Positions 13,171 to 25,615 of a DNA stretch of 64,000 bases are shown piece by piece. Made by a program: the position numbers and the translations under genes. This DNA is from Polytrichum commune (lineage: Eukaryota > Streptophyta > Polytrichopsida > Polytrichales > Polytrichaceae): assembly GCA_950295325.1 (NCBI GenBank), contig OX485804.1:32240001-32304000 (forward strand), written 5' to 3'. The stretch's first letter is position 1, and every line of letters begins with the position of its first letter. The notes below the pieces were generated by a model that did not search any database, had not been told where the DNA came from, and was given only the letters and a program-made list of their open reading frames with translations.

Positions 13171-13874
13171 GTGTCGGAACGAACTAACTTTTTCCCTTTT
13201 TTTATATTATTCTATATAGTAACTTCATATTACTTTGATTGAAAATTCTCAATTCTCCATGAACTATTTTTCTTACCTCAAAGTGTCTATTTATTCTTAA
13301 TACAATCTTAGAAGTGCGGACTATAATTTATTTGCTTATATTTACCACACTTAGTTGAAGTTTAATAATTCTAAATTGAATATTAACAAATCATGAAAAC
13401 CACTATATATAGCTACCGTATTGATGTCGTCTTAGAACCATTAACAACAACTTTTATTTTAAGTACAATAAAAATCAAGCTCTAGAAAGCTTACTTTTGA
13501 GATGATCTAATGAAACCACAGCATGCTCCAAGAAGTGAAGGATTCATGCTCATGCAACTACATTCAATCATTTAAGGTACTTTGAATTTTTTATTTATTT
13601 ATTTTTTTTTATTTTTTTTGGTTGGACACTCAAGGAAATTAATTTCCCAAAAATTTAGGCACCTTCAAAAATATTTATTTTCTGCCCAAGCTATTAGAAA
13701 GCTACGGTATCTACACATGGGAACTTTAAAGTCCCACATACGTTTCACCAATTCCCTTGAGGATGGTTATTCTCAATGTGCCAAAAACATAATAAATGAA
13801 GCTATGTATGGGAGTGCACATATAAATCTCTAGGCATGTATGTACTAAATCGTTTTGTATGCATAACAATGAAG

Positions 13875-14273
13875 CCCTAAGGCCGGTTCACATGGGGTCC
13901 CGAGTCCTAAGTCCCAAGTCACTTGAGGTCAATCTCAGTCGTTGAGAGCATGGAAGTTGGGACTCACTACTTCACACGGTGTCCCAAGTCCTAAGTCCCA
14001 AGTATGACACAGATGCCAACATGGCAACACTTTTTGGATGTGAGCTTTGGGACTTATGTTGAGAGTTGGGTCGAGCAAAAAGCTAAACCGACTCTCAACA
14101 CAAGTCCCATAAATATTTTGCATAAAATAATTAAGATCTCACATTACTGAATGTAAACATTATTTTAATGGTTTGTGGAGGCTCAGAGGTTGGGACTTTG
14201 CCTCCGTGTTGGGACTCACTACTGACATGAGTGGGACTTGGGAGTTGGGACCCCATGTGAACTAGCCCCTAAG
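13875..14273. mobile_element. MITE-like element with terminal inverted repeats and 7-bp target duplication
   Basis: The left end GCCGGTTCACATGGGGTCCC (from 13882) pairs with the right end, whose complement reads GGCTAGTTCACATGGGGTCC (from 14266 leftward). Both continue into diverged copies of AAGTCCCA. CCCTAAG flanks both sides (13875-13881, 14267-14273). The body is about 385 bp and non-coding, with internal copies of the TCCTAAGTCCCAAGT word. The near-8-bp duplication would fit a hAT-derived MITE, which is an inference. Confidence 0.7.
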
Positions 14274-14851
14274 CATCCAGAGGCCCCATCCAAACCTCTC
14301 CATGTGCAAGAATGTGTATTTGAGCAACACATTTTCATTGCCAACCAAGTATGTGAAAAGTGACCCCAATCTAAATTGATTCAATTTTTGGTGCACTTCT
14401 CAAATTGGTTTAAAACCTAAATGTTATTGTAGATTTGGGTTTAAATGCATAGTCTATGTGCCTTTGAATACAACTCAATACTTAGTATATTGATCATCTA
14501 CATCACATGTGAGTATGTTTTGTTGTTTTCCTTGACATAATAAGATGATATATAAAATAATACACATATCATACAACAATATATAACAATAAAGTGTTCT
14601 ATGGAGTTGATGAGGTTTGTAGAAAATGTGTAGTTGGCGATATATTTACTTCTTGATCTTTAAGAGTCAAAGCCATTGAATCCACAACTATATTATCAAG
14701 GGAAGAAAAAAATTGATAGATTGGATGGTTCAAGATTTGGAGGCGTGACTCACATCCAACGGTCACATTCCACTCATAAATCATGACTCTTCTCCCAATG
14801 TTTCACAAAATGGCATTTTCAACTGTAGGAATACAATTGAGCATGTACCTA

Positions 14852-14959
14852 TTTACATGATAAGAGGAGGAGAAACTTCGGTCTCCGGTAGGAGACCGAC
14901 GTGAATGAAGTGTCTGTTCGTTCCACCCCTAGACCTATGTCCATGTTTACATGATAAGA
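14852..14959. mobile_element. Small hairpin-bearing insertion flanked by 14-bp direct repeats
   Basis: TTTACATGATAAGA occurs at 14852-14865 and again at 14946-14959. The 80 bp between contain the hairpin CGGTCTCCGGTAGGAGACCG (8-bp arms). Direct repeats around a hairpin suggest a short snapback insertion or its footprint, but a simple local duplication cannot be excluded. Confidence 0.4.
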
Positions 14960-17900
14960 TGCTTATGCAGAAGCATATCATCCCTTGCTAACTTTTAAAC
15001 ATTCATCATGCGTGACATCTATTAATTTAAAATCTTAGCTAAAGTGACATAATTTAAATGGAGTGTAGTTTTTAAAAGTGTTTATGATATAAATATCACC
15101 CATGGGAAGGTCACTCCTTCTTTAATTAATGCATACACGTGCGCTCAGGACCTATTTATCGGGGGGCTATTTACCTTGCAGAAAAGATGATAAGGTTTGG
15201 TATTTTTCATAATAAAGGTAAATGCTTGTATTTTAATACACCCTATCAATCATTATAATTTGTTGGGGGAATCATTTTAAAATACCCTATTTTTTTATAC
15301 TCATTTTTTTTCTTAAACCCCAAGTAACCACCCTTTTTGACTTTACCCCATTTTTTTTTTCTCGAAGCCCAACTGTTGTCCAATTTTTTCCTTAAACCGC
15401 ATTTTATTTCGTATACCCCATTTTTCTTTAGTTATGTAATCGACAATTTTTTTTCATGAAGGACATTTCTCTTCTTACAATCATGAATTGTGAAGTTAAG
15501 CCACAATGCTAAACTCACATGAACTAAATCAAAACAATAAACCTAAGGTCTTAGACTGTGAAATAAAGTCAAACAAAGCACCAAAATTTTGCCTCCCGGC
15601 ACGTGGGTACAAACCATCAACTCCACATTGGAACCGTTGGTTCAACAATGTTCAAGCAAGCCGGTGTGCGAAGTCCTCCATCCAAGCATTTTCAACATAA
15701 ATTTGCATTTTTTTTTATCCATTGGCACAAACCCTACCCGAGAACTGCTACCCCTAGTCATCGTTTCCACGTTATCATACATGTACTGACTAGATAAAAG
15801 AGGCCATTATACGTGATGGTATTTAACATGTAAACAAGTTTCACTATTTTGAAAACCCCTATATTAGATGTATTTTTTTGCAAAATTTACCTACAATGAA
15901 TATATTAGACCTTATTTTATATTGCACGTTGTTTCTACGAATTTTGCCAGTGACCTCCCTGTGACATCACCAAAGATTGTAATTGTGTATCAGGATTTTT
16001 TTTAAAGACAATATGGTAGGGGTCAAGTCCCGTGTACATGTCTATCCATCTACTTTGTGTACTAGCAAGGTCAAAAAAACCAAGTGCTTAATGTTAAGTC
16101 CCATGGTCCCAACCAACAACTCCACCCATTGAGAGAGAAAAAAACATTTTGATGTCGTCAATAGAAAAGGATGACATCACCCGTATTTGAGCAATGCTTC
16201 TCCATATGAAGCACTTGGTCCACTCTTTAAGCTTCAAAATTGACAAATAAGTGTGGATTTGGACACGCATGGCACCAAAGCGACCATTTCTCGAAGGACA
16301 CCATGAATGAATCATTGGTCAAGAGGATAATGCAACCTAGGGTAACGGGATTGGCACCTATCCATTCCTTTCATTAATGGGTCCTTATAAATGTGGTACT
16401 CCAAATGGACCATCCACCTTTCCTTTATCTTTTTTCCTTTTTTTGAATCACATTAGGTGCATGGGACCTCACATACAATGCACATGTACATATTCATAGC
16501 ACTAGACCTTAGATGATTGGTTCCTTTGGACATAGCATTACTCATCATGGAATGCCTTCTCCACGTTACCCGACTTTGTAACTGCTAAAACATGATAATA
16601 TTTTAGATAAAATTTCATGACCTGACAAGGTGATCCAACAATAACTGTTGGAATAGCACTATAGCGATGTGGTCTTGGAGATTTTGTACTAGGATTAGAA
16701 AAAAGGAGTGAATAGTGGTGATCTCTCAGTAACGTAGTGGGAGTACCACATGAATAGGGACCCCAAATGGGTGGTCTCCATTAGAGTTCTTCCCTGCATC
16801 TTTAGGTTGCACTATTCTCTTGGCAATAAATGAGAAAGCGTAATGTGTGAAAAGTGTAATGTGCAAGATTTGCATAAATGCATGCCCCTCTCATGGAAGT
16901 GCCTCTAGAGTGTGCGAGGCCATGGATGAAAGGGGTTACCATGGTGGGGAGCATTTGTGAGCACAAAAAGATGCTTGCAAACCCCTTGCATGGAATTTGA
17001 CCCAAAAGGTTGGTGTCTCAAGTGGGTCAGTCATCCTTAAGTTATGGAACCACATGCCAAATCGAGTAGTTAGAAGGACTTGTTGTTGTTGTTTTTTCTT
17101 TTCTTTTTTCTTCATTTTTTAGCACTATGCTCTTGTATAAATGAATACATTTCCCATATTTTGGTGTGGCTATTATGTGAGCAATGAGATTGTGAGTGGT
17201 GAGCATATGGATGAAACCATGTGTTTTTTTTGTCCAAAATGTGGATGGATAGTGATAAATGTTGGATGAACAACAAACAATTTTTAGTCAAACTTTGTGA
17301 GCAATGGTTCAAGTTAGCATCACATTTAGGTTTCGTGAAGATCACATCTTAAATGTGTAATATAAAAAATTATACCTAATTTTCACGCACCCACATGTTG
17401 AAATAAATGACTATTTTCCTCGTAGTTGTCATTGTCCACATCTTAGCTGTCTTAGTGATCATAGTTGTCATACCTTTTATGTACATATTGGAACAAGTTA
17501 TAGACACAACGATCAAAATTGCATGCAATATGAATTATAGTTGTTGCGATTAATACTTGGTGATCCCGCTCATGTATAAAGTTTAGTAGGCTTATATACA
17601 ATTGGGGATATACGGTAGTATATATTTTGTAAGTGTTTATAATTACAAGATTGAATCAACAATTCATCTATTTCATCTTCTATTATTTTTGTTGTGCACT
17701 TTGTACATAGATGATTGAATCCAACGGTATTTGGCTCAATACTCCTACAAATAACGCTATCTACAATAATGATAAAATCCTCACAACTTCCATAACCTCT
17801 GTCCACATAGATAAGGTAAATAATTATAGATATTATGAACCATGTCTCATACTAGAGCAAGCATAAACAAAAAGCCTTTTCATCCACACAATACCAACTT

Positions 17901-17999
17901 TTATTGAGGGTGGGTTTTATTATAGGTATCCAAATTATATATAGTAGATGGGGTTGGTAGAGGGGTATTACATATACTTCGTGGAAGGAGATTGTCACT
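14960..17999. other. AT-rich intergenic stretch, no gene supported
   Basis: I found no exon with splice signals, no RNA gene and no convincing inverted repeat. Short open frames near 15.6 kb overlap in three frames and are judged chance. Confidence 0.35.
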
Positions 18000-18002
18000 T
18001 TG

Positions 18003-18085
18003 GAGCTTAGTAGGATGGTTGGAGGGTGACTGGTGGTGCTTTGGCGTGTTAACACAGAGGTCCAGGTTTGAATCCCAAGAAATCA
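18003..18085 (+). repeat. Possible tRNA-Leu/Ser-derived (SINE-like) head
   Basis: GGATGGTTGGAGGGTGACTG (from about 18011) resembles the A-box arm of class II tRNAs (GGATGGCCGAGTGG). About 51 bp later GGTTTGAATCCCA matches a B box, the spacing expected of tRNA-Leu/Ser. The stems do not close, so it is not a functional tRNA. Confidence 0.35.
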
Positions 18086-18635
18086 TGAAGAGAGTTATTG
18101 AAACACAAAATTTTGCTATCCCTTAATTTAGACTGTTACCGGGACATACCAACTACAATGTTTTGTCTAATAAGTGTGGACCAAACTCATTCCCAATTAC
18201 CCATACTATTTATTTATTTATTTATTACAATATGAAGTGGTACGGTCCACTGTAATTTCCATTTTGAACAATGAGTGTGTGTGTTTTCGTCTGCATATTT
18301 GAATGAGAACTCAAGCCCATGCAAGTACTACAAAGTTACTAATCTTAACCAAGGAATGTACTAATTTTTTTTAGTGTGGGCCACACTAAATTCAAATCCA
18401 CGTGAATTTCCCACCCACAATAATCATACAAAACATTGTACTTTCGCAACTTTTGAATGTTGTTTGATCATTGTGTGAGGGACTTGTGTTTTGTAGAGTT
18501 TACTTCTACTCATATTATATAGACTTTTCCATCTATGCTAACTCAAGTTTGCATTAACTTCAATTTTCATCACCTATGTATTTGAATTTGAAGTTATCCA
18601 CCCACATGGTCACAATGAGTTTGATTTAGCATGAC

Positions 18636-18876
18636 TTAGGCCAGGTTTACATTAAATTTGGGTCCAAGAAACTCGAGGTCCAAAACAACCATCAACATAC
18701 CTGCTTTTTGGAGCCAAGATTGGACCCCCAAGTTTGTAAATTGGTTTCTCAAATGAGAAACAATATTTTTCTTTTCACTTGGGATCATACGAGATTTAGT
18801 GGGAAAGGGATACCACATGAGTGCCACTTCCTTTTCTCATACATTGGACCTAGACCCTAGTGTAAACTTCAAGGAG
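18636..18876. mobile_element. Small inverted-repeat element (MITE-like)
   Basis: The left end GGCCAGGTTTACATTAAATT then TGGGTCCAA pairs imperfectly with the complement of the right end, TTGAAGTTTACACTAGGGTC then TAGGTCCAA. The element is about 230 bp, with no coding sequence and no clear target duplication. Its end structure resembles the 13.9-kb element, so the two may be related. Confidence 0.45.
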
Positions 18877-20009
18877 AAGTGGACAAAACATGTTCTTCAA
18901 CTTATGACATAACGATGCGGATGCATATCTTTGAAGCAAACACCATCCAGTGAATAAGCTTAAAATGGACACTAAAATTCCTAACCCTTAAGGGTCCAAG
19001 AGGTCCACTTTGGACCTAGAGAGTGTGTGGAGGTATTAAAGATGACATATTTTTATTTTAAGCTATATTTGAAAATCATTATATAAAATTTTACTCATTT
19101 ATGAAATGGGATAAAGTTTGGCAACCAACCAAACTCGGCCACATATATATGATATTAGTAATTTCCTTTTTAAGTGGAGTCCAATTGCAAATGCTTGTTG
19201 ATATAAAGTGGTCTCTAAAATGAACCAAAGTTTGGTCTTGGTTGGATAGCCAACCATAATTGACCATATGTACAAGATAATACTAGGGCAAAGCACTCTT
19301 TCAACTAGCCACTTGTTAATTACATTCCTCCATTCAAAATTTACATGCATTCACAAAGAATTACTAGTATGATATATGAGCTCTTATAAATGACTAGATT
19401 CAAATACATTCAACACATCGCTTATCATGGTTGTCACATATATTAAGTGTGTTTTTTCGCTCCCGCTCTTTATATTAGGTTATGTTAAACATAATTCATT
19501 TCTCATAGACCAAGTAAAATATAGATTATGTACTTGTCTGGGGCTTACATAAATTATCACACAAGTGAGACCATAGAAAGCACACTGGTGCCTTTAAGGA
19601 ATAGGATGGCTAACCAATGCTCTTAGATTTGCATTCTAAATGAAGAGACAATGCAAGGTTATAGAAGATTATGAACACTTTGCTTGAGTATAAAGGGGGA
19701 CTATCACGTTCCGAGTCAATTGATTCCTCTATTGATGATGTTTACAAGGCATGTGGGTGTTATTCAATTCATTTTCTTGATCAGACCCTTATATTTGATT
19801 GGTGTGTTGTTCGGTGAGAATCAAAGAACAAACATCATAACTACACAAATTTAAAAGAGATTGGACTACGTTTTCATATTTTATTAGTTATTTCACACTT
19901 AAGAACGAACACCATTAGGAGGACTTATGCATTCATTGAAGAATGAAATGAAATTGATTCAAAGTCAAGGAGGCTAAAAGGTTAACGGGATTGCAAGTAC
20001 ATCATGATG

Positions 20010-23000
20010 GTTTCAAAGTAGCTAATTATTTAGAGTGGCCGAGTGCAGTACCCTCTGTGAGATAAAGGCTAACACCACCTTGGTGGTCCAATTGAAGGAA
20101 TAGACTTGAGGCTTCCTATGACTACATTCTTAAACAGTGATGAAAACTTATCTCGTGACTTATCTCTAATGGGCTATATTAGGGGAAATTCCAACACAAA
20201 ATGTGCCTCATTTCCACCTGCATTATAGGAGGAAAAGTGGCATAGTCTAGTGTATCTATAGATAGGGATAGTTGACCATTATCCAATTTCAATGGCTAAT
20301 CTAGGGTTTGAGGTGCGGTAAGCAACAATGATCTTGCATTGCGGTGGTTTCAATGGTTGCTTCAAGTACAATTCACATTCGTATTTGAGAAAATCCTTGA
20401 GGTGGAGGTAATCTAGTTTCTTTCTTGAGAAATGGAATGACTTTAGCAAGAAAGGCCCCCTTGATGTCATCATATGTTATTATGGATGTGTTGGTTTGTC
20501 ATGGGTGTCCCAATGAGATAGACCTTGTGATGTCTCCCACATGGTTGATGATTATTGCTAGGTGTTAAATCCTTGTTCTATCATGTGTTAAAATCCCTAT
20601 CTGCTAGGTGTTGAATCCATGTCCTGCCAGGTGTTGGGAAAATGAAGTTGTTCTATTGACTAACCAATAGGGGTTACGTGGGCAAGCCATTGTTGAAAGC
20701 CTATAGTGATATTGAGAGCGTGTAATTCTATGGGAAATTCTCCAAATTCGGCATACAAAATATGTTAAGTTGTCGAAGAACACACTTTGAGATGAGACAT
20801 CATATGCATCTACATGCTCTTCTCGAGAACCTTTCAATGAGCGTTTTTCAAGTCGCCTCCCCAAATTTTAGAGTCATATGTGAAAGTTGGAATTACCAAA
20901 GCCTTGAACATATAGGATTTGAGTTCACAACATGTGACTCCGACTACTGCTTCTTTTCTTAAAGTGTCCATCACGGCTTTCATGTCTATGATACTTTGCA
21001 TTTTACTAGATGGCTCAAAGTATCCATGTGAATAAAAATCAGTCCCAAGGTATTTGTATTCACGGGTGATCTCAATTGGGTCATTGTCTTAGTAAAATGC
21101 CTCTTGGTTTAATTTCCTTTTGTTGCGGCCAAATATCATGATTTTTTGTCTTAGATAAATTGACTTCAAGCTAGAAGAAGTGAAAAACTCATATAACTTG
21201 TTCAAAAGTCTTTGTAGGCTTGCTACAAATTTAAAGAGTAGGACAACATTGTCAGCGTAAATAAAAATGACAACCATCATAAAGTAAAATAAAAAGTAAC
21301 GCCCATAGCTAGGTACTGGAATGATTGTGAGCCCATTAGCCCATTACTAATCACGGTCATCCGTGATGCAACAAGAGGTGTAATGCCTCTTGTGAAGTGG
21401 GCTTGTTTGGTGTACAAATTATTCTTGTTCATTAAGGTGGGAGGACAAGTGTTTGTTTGTTTTCAAGTTTCCTTTTGTTTAGGATAAGGTATGTGAGGTA
21501 TTTGATGGCATTTTGGTGGATTTTTTTCATGAGGATTTTGATGGTTGGTTTTAGGATTTTTAGGTTTGTACGTTTGTTAATGGAGTGTTTGTGTATGGTG
21601 CCTCTTACTCCGGCTGTAATGATAATAAGGGGGTTGCTTTTCCATTCATTGTTTTGTATGGTGTTGATTAGGGGGTCATATTTAGTGTGTTTATGTGAGG
21701 GCTTGATTAGGGAATCTGTCATGATAGTATGTGAATTCGATGAGTTGGGTTGTGAGTGTGGGGCAAAGGTGTTGTTGGGGTTTGTGTGTGGTTTGGGGCT
21801 CCAACTAGACATAGTATGTCCGGTTGTAATTTGGCTAGGCAGTGGCATGTTGGTTGTAAACATGTACATTTAAGGAGCCAATATGGGATTGTTTGTTCAT
21901 GTGGTTTGTTGTTAAGGTTGCTTGCATTGGTTAGTGTGTAAAACTGGGTGTTTTTATTAGCTTGATGAGGTGTACGACTTTGTTGTGTTGTGCAATTCTT
22001 AGGCCTTTTAATTATGAGTGTTCGCATTTTGATAGAAGGTGGGGCCATGTGTCTCTGTCATTGAGGTGACACAATATGTAATTGAGGTTTTGATGTGTGA
22101 GGGACCAAAATATGGTCTTTATGTGGTTACCCATGTATTGTGCGTATCTAAATTTTAACGTTTGGGTGATTTGGGCATCTGTCACGTTTTCATTTTTCCA
22201 TACGTGGTTGGATAGTTTTTGGTGTATTTGGGTATTTGATAACCATTTGTCCACGTATGGGAATTTGGTTTTGGTTGTTTCCGCTTCACGGTTTTAGTAT
22301 TCTCTTATTATGAATGTGTGGAGATTGCGGATGGCTCCATCATGTGTGGTTGTTGGGCAACTTGCTAGACAATATGGAGTGGGGTGTGCCGTGTGTATGC
22401 GTGGGGTGGTGGTTGGTGACAACCATCATCTAAAATAAACACGGAGAATCCATGTTGATCTTGTCCAAATATATTTCAAGTTCATCAATGTACAAGCCAA
22501 ATAATGTGAGAAGGAGGGCACATCCTTGTTTAACACTATTGTTGGACATTACTTCACCATGTGTGTCGCCATTTATTCAATCTTTTGTGTAGATTGCGGT
22601 GTACATGGCTTTCACAACATGTTGTCAATGAGTTGGTACACCTAATTGTTTAGGCGTGCCCAAAACTTGTCAAGTGGGATTGTGTCAATTTTGTTTTGAA
22701 ATCAACAAAACAAGAATAGAGACATTGACCTACAAATATTCTTGTTTGATAAGAGTACATAATGTGAGGATGTGGTCCAAAATTGACCTACTTTCCTTGA
22801 AACATGCATGTCCTCTCGCTATGACCCCTTTCAATTTTGCCCATCGACTACTTATTTTCTCTAAACCAAAGCCATAAGTTTGCCAAAGATTGTTCCGAGG
22901 ATTATGATCCTATAGTTCCCCAAGGAGTGTCTTTCACCACCAAATTTGAAGTTCATTTGAATGATGTTGATATATAGTCCATGAAGTTGGGATACCCTTT

Positions 23001-23430
23001 TTAGCAACCAAATTAAATAGCGATGTGATTGGTTCACACAAATCATTTTGTCTTGAGGTGTGTAGTTTTGTGCAATAATCTATTGCTTCTTGTGGCGTAA
23101 ATGGGAGGGTTGAATCATCTTTTTCTTCAAAGCTCTTCCAAAATAAGTTTGGTTCACTTTTGAGTGGGAGATGTAGTGCTTTTTGTTTGCGCTCCAAATA
23201 AGAACGTTTCTTATACCGGATCATCATGCGGTATTTTTTGAAAGCCATAATGGAGGTATTGTTTCAAGGGACTAGAGTTTATTACCATATGGAAGTTTCG
23301 CCGGGCCTTTTGACAATCGCTATCAAACCATGTGTTGGATGGTCTGCCTCGTGTTTGCCACATAGCTATTTAGAGAAGCTAGGTTGGCTGCACGTAGTAT
23401 CAACTCGGGGAGTTCACTGCGATAATATTA
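20010..23430 (-). mobile_element. Degenerate non-LTR retrotransposon (LINE) reverse transcriptase, interrupted by a nested insertion
   Basis: Read from 23.4 kb down to 20.0 kb, broken frames follow one LINE polyprotein. The order is a KKRSYLERKQKALHLPLKSE segment and TPQEAIDYCTKLHT (near 23.1 kb), SLGNYRIIILGTIFGKLMAL (22.9 kb), then a palm segment (22.6-22.85 kb). After the interruption come FIYADNVVLL (21.25 kb), NKLYEFFTSSSL, KIMIFGRNKRKLNQEAF, LDYLHLKDFLKYECELYLKQ, AYRTSNPRLAIEIG (20.3 kb) and a decayed CHFxSYN...NEAHFVLE zinc-knuckle region (20.2 kb). The catalytic YADD box reads YADN, and there are several stops and frameshifts, so it is dead. Bases 21281-22429 are a foreign insertion. 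Confidence 0.82.
21281..22429 (-). mobile_element. 5'-truncated LINE 3' end nested in the older LINE, with 13-bp target-site duplication
   Basis: TGACAACCATCAT lies at 21268-21280 and again at 22417-22429. Removing one copy plus the intervening DNA restores the interrupted LINE frame across MVVIFIYADN. The insert, read on the minus strand, has a C-terminal LINE-type peptide: RDTWPHLLSKCEH with a zinc-knuckle look, QTIPYWLLKCTCLQPTCHCL, KHTKYDPLINTIQNNEWKSN, PLIIITAGVRGTIHKHSINK, and a run ending NKRKLENKQTLVLPP (stop near 21432). An A-rich tail lies at its 3' end near the duplication. It differs from its host LINE and is 5'-truncated. Confidence 0.82.
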
Positions 23431-23874
23431 GAAAACAACGTGCGGGAAAATATAGGGTAATTTATATTCACAAAAGAAAAAACTTAGAATTTTCTTAGAA
23501 GTAATATAGGTGAGTATGTATGATAAAATTTGTATTATAAATAATATAGGCTTGATACAAATAATGCATATTTTAAAAATATTTGTAAAAATATACTGTA
23601 GGATTTAAGGATCCTAGGTTTTTTTTTAAATAGGGTGTCCTTTGTGTTCAGAGGCGGGAAGATTTTGGATGAAAAAATGGGATGAAAGATTGATGAGGGC
23701 GGCTGACGGATTAGGGTTTAGGAAACATTGGGGGAGAACTTTGCTGGAGGATTAGGTTTTGGGAGTTTTTTTTCACCGTTCTAAGAGGTGGGGTTTGCGG
23801 TTTAGTGTTGGCGAGAGTTTTTTCTTCGATGCTGTTGATATTCTGAGAGGTGGGGTTTGCAGGTGGCTTGTGCA

Positions 23875-23880
<6 letters not shown>

Positions 23881-23905
<25 letters not shown>
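23881..23905. repeat. (TC)n microsatellite
   Basis: A run of about twelve TC dinucleotides in non-coding DNA. Confidence 0.95.
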
Positions 23906-24590
23906 ACTTTGAGTGGAGATCGAATCTTCATAATGACCACACAAGTCCAACTTTTGAACTCGTGCTTGCATGTAGGTCCCATTTCACTCCCAAATCTTGA
24001 GTCCAGACCGTCGGTTGCCCTCCGCTTGTTGTTGGTGTTTTGAGTGTTTTTTTTTTTACACTCAGTATCGTTGTGTTTAATTGTGCGTGTAACTTGATTG
24101 AAGAACATGGGCTGATTTTGTTGTTTGAAATTGCTTATGAACACTCTTAATGTAAAACCTTGTTGTGCCTTGGATTTTGGTGACTTAGTACTTTGAATGC
24201 TCTTAAACCCTTTGGAGCAAAATCAAATAATTATAATGAACATACCTAGCTTAAAATTTAAGCTTCATCAAATTTAAAAGTAATTATAGGGTCATTTAAA
24301 AAACAAGAAATTAGCAAATTATATAATAATACGGTACAAAAAATTAAGGATGGATAATTAAATACCCCTTGAATAAATACCCTTGTCACGCACGTGTATA
24401 CATATACACATGTCTAGTGAACTCCCCGAGAGTATCAAGTGTAACCATGCTTGAGCATGGTCGTCTAATGAGGTGTATGTCTCTTTTTGCATAAAAAATG
24501 AGTTCATACTTGACATTGAGAACATATTGGGTTGCCTCTTAGGATTGGGGCGGAGAACTTGACCTTGACTAGGTGGAGATGTAAGCCTTG

Positions 24591-24985
24591 ATCCTATACT
24601 ATGCCTTGGGCTAGATCACATCTTCATTCGGCTGGGCCCTGCCCCTCCCAAATCACTGCCCGATCTTCCTGCCTACACTTGCTTGGGAACTCTTCCTCAT
24701 TGGGAGCCAATGTGATAATACCCGGTCAAAATCACACATATTCAAGTTGACATCACTTTCATTATTCCCAAGTTATTCGATGGAGTTCCTTCACATGCCA
24801 AAGGAGCTTAATGGCTTAAGTGACCAGACACTTAATGGCTCATGTGACGGGGTATTATCAAATTGGTTCCCAATAGGGAAGAGTTCCCACGCAGGTGTGG
24901 GCAAGAAGACCAGGTAGTGAAGGAGGCGTGGGAGGGGCGGAGCCCAACCGAATGAAGATGTGATCTAGCCTAGGGCCTATACTAT
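24591..24985. mobile_element. Fold-back element: ~135-bp inverted arms around a ~120-bp loop
   Basis: The left arm 24591-24724 and right arm 24848-24985 are reverse complements with scattered mismatches. Shared blocks include GGTATTATCA, TTCCCAAT, GAAGAGTTCCCA, CCGAATGAAGATGTGATCTA and TATACTAT. A transcript through it would form a long hairpin. There is no reading frame or obvious target duplication. It could be a fold-back transposon or an inverted duplication of one LTR-like end. Confidence 0.7.
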
Positions 24986-25133
24986 GATTTGTTTTCAAAG
25001 AAGAGAGGGCAGTGATTTGAATCAGGTCGTTTATTACCTATGGAGAAATCGGAGATAGAATTGTGAAGGGAGTTGGGATCACCTATGAGGTAGTCAACTA
25101 CACTAGACCCACCCATACTGGAAAATCAAGCAC

Positions 25134-25615
25134 TTAAGGGTGCTTCACACTATGGCTGAAGGTCGAGAGGCCGTCGATTTCCACCAATCATATTGCACGA
25201 AACCAAGAGTTCGGCCTCTTGACCCTTCACGCTAAGGCCAAAGTCCAAAGGCCGTCGCAGTTTAAAATGATTACTTTTTGAAGAAGGCAAAGGACTCTCG
25301 AAGAAAGTTTGGGTCGGACGAGAATGGAAACCTAAACTTTGGTCGAGAGGCCGTCGATTTTTTTCATAAAAAATCAATCATTGACAAGATCTTGGCCATT
25401 GGATTGGAGGGGTTGTTTTGGGCAAGGAATAAAGTGGGATGCTCCTTTGGGCTTAGCCTTTGGAGGCTTCACACTATGCCCGGCTCAAGGCTCCAATTCT
25501 TATATTTTATTGGTTATTTCCAATCCAGCCCATTTCTTTGGACACTCAACAAAGTTTGGCCACTCAATCCCACAGCCTCTCGCCTTCGACGGCCACACTG
25601 GAAAGTGACCCTTAA
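25134..25615. mobile_element. MITE-like element flanked by TTAA (Harbinger/Tourist- or piggyBac-like)
   Basis: TTAA at 25134-25137 and 25612-25615 flanks a 474-bp non-coding segment. Its left end starts GGGTGCTTCACACTATGGC. The complement of its right end starts GGGTCACTTTCCAGTGTGGC, an imperfect inverted pair. Internally, GGTCGAGAGGCCGTCGATTT occurs twice (25161, 25341) and an inverted relative sits near 25580. GGG ends with a TTA-containing duplication suit PIF/Harbinger MITEs, and TTAA would also suit piggyBac. Confidence 0.5.

Noticed and set aside
21457-21873. 138-codon plus-strand frame rich in Val/Leu/Phe
   Set aside because: It is the antisense shadow of the LINE C-terminal region read on the minus strand.
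23406-24431. AGTGAACTCCCCGAG present in inverted orientation at 23.41 and 24.42 kb
   Set aside because: A single 15-base match is about what chance allows in 64 kb, and the similarity does not extend.
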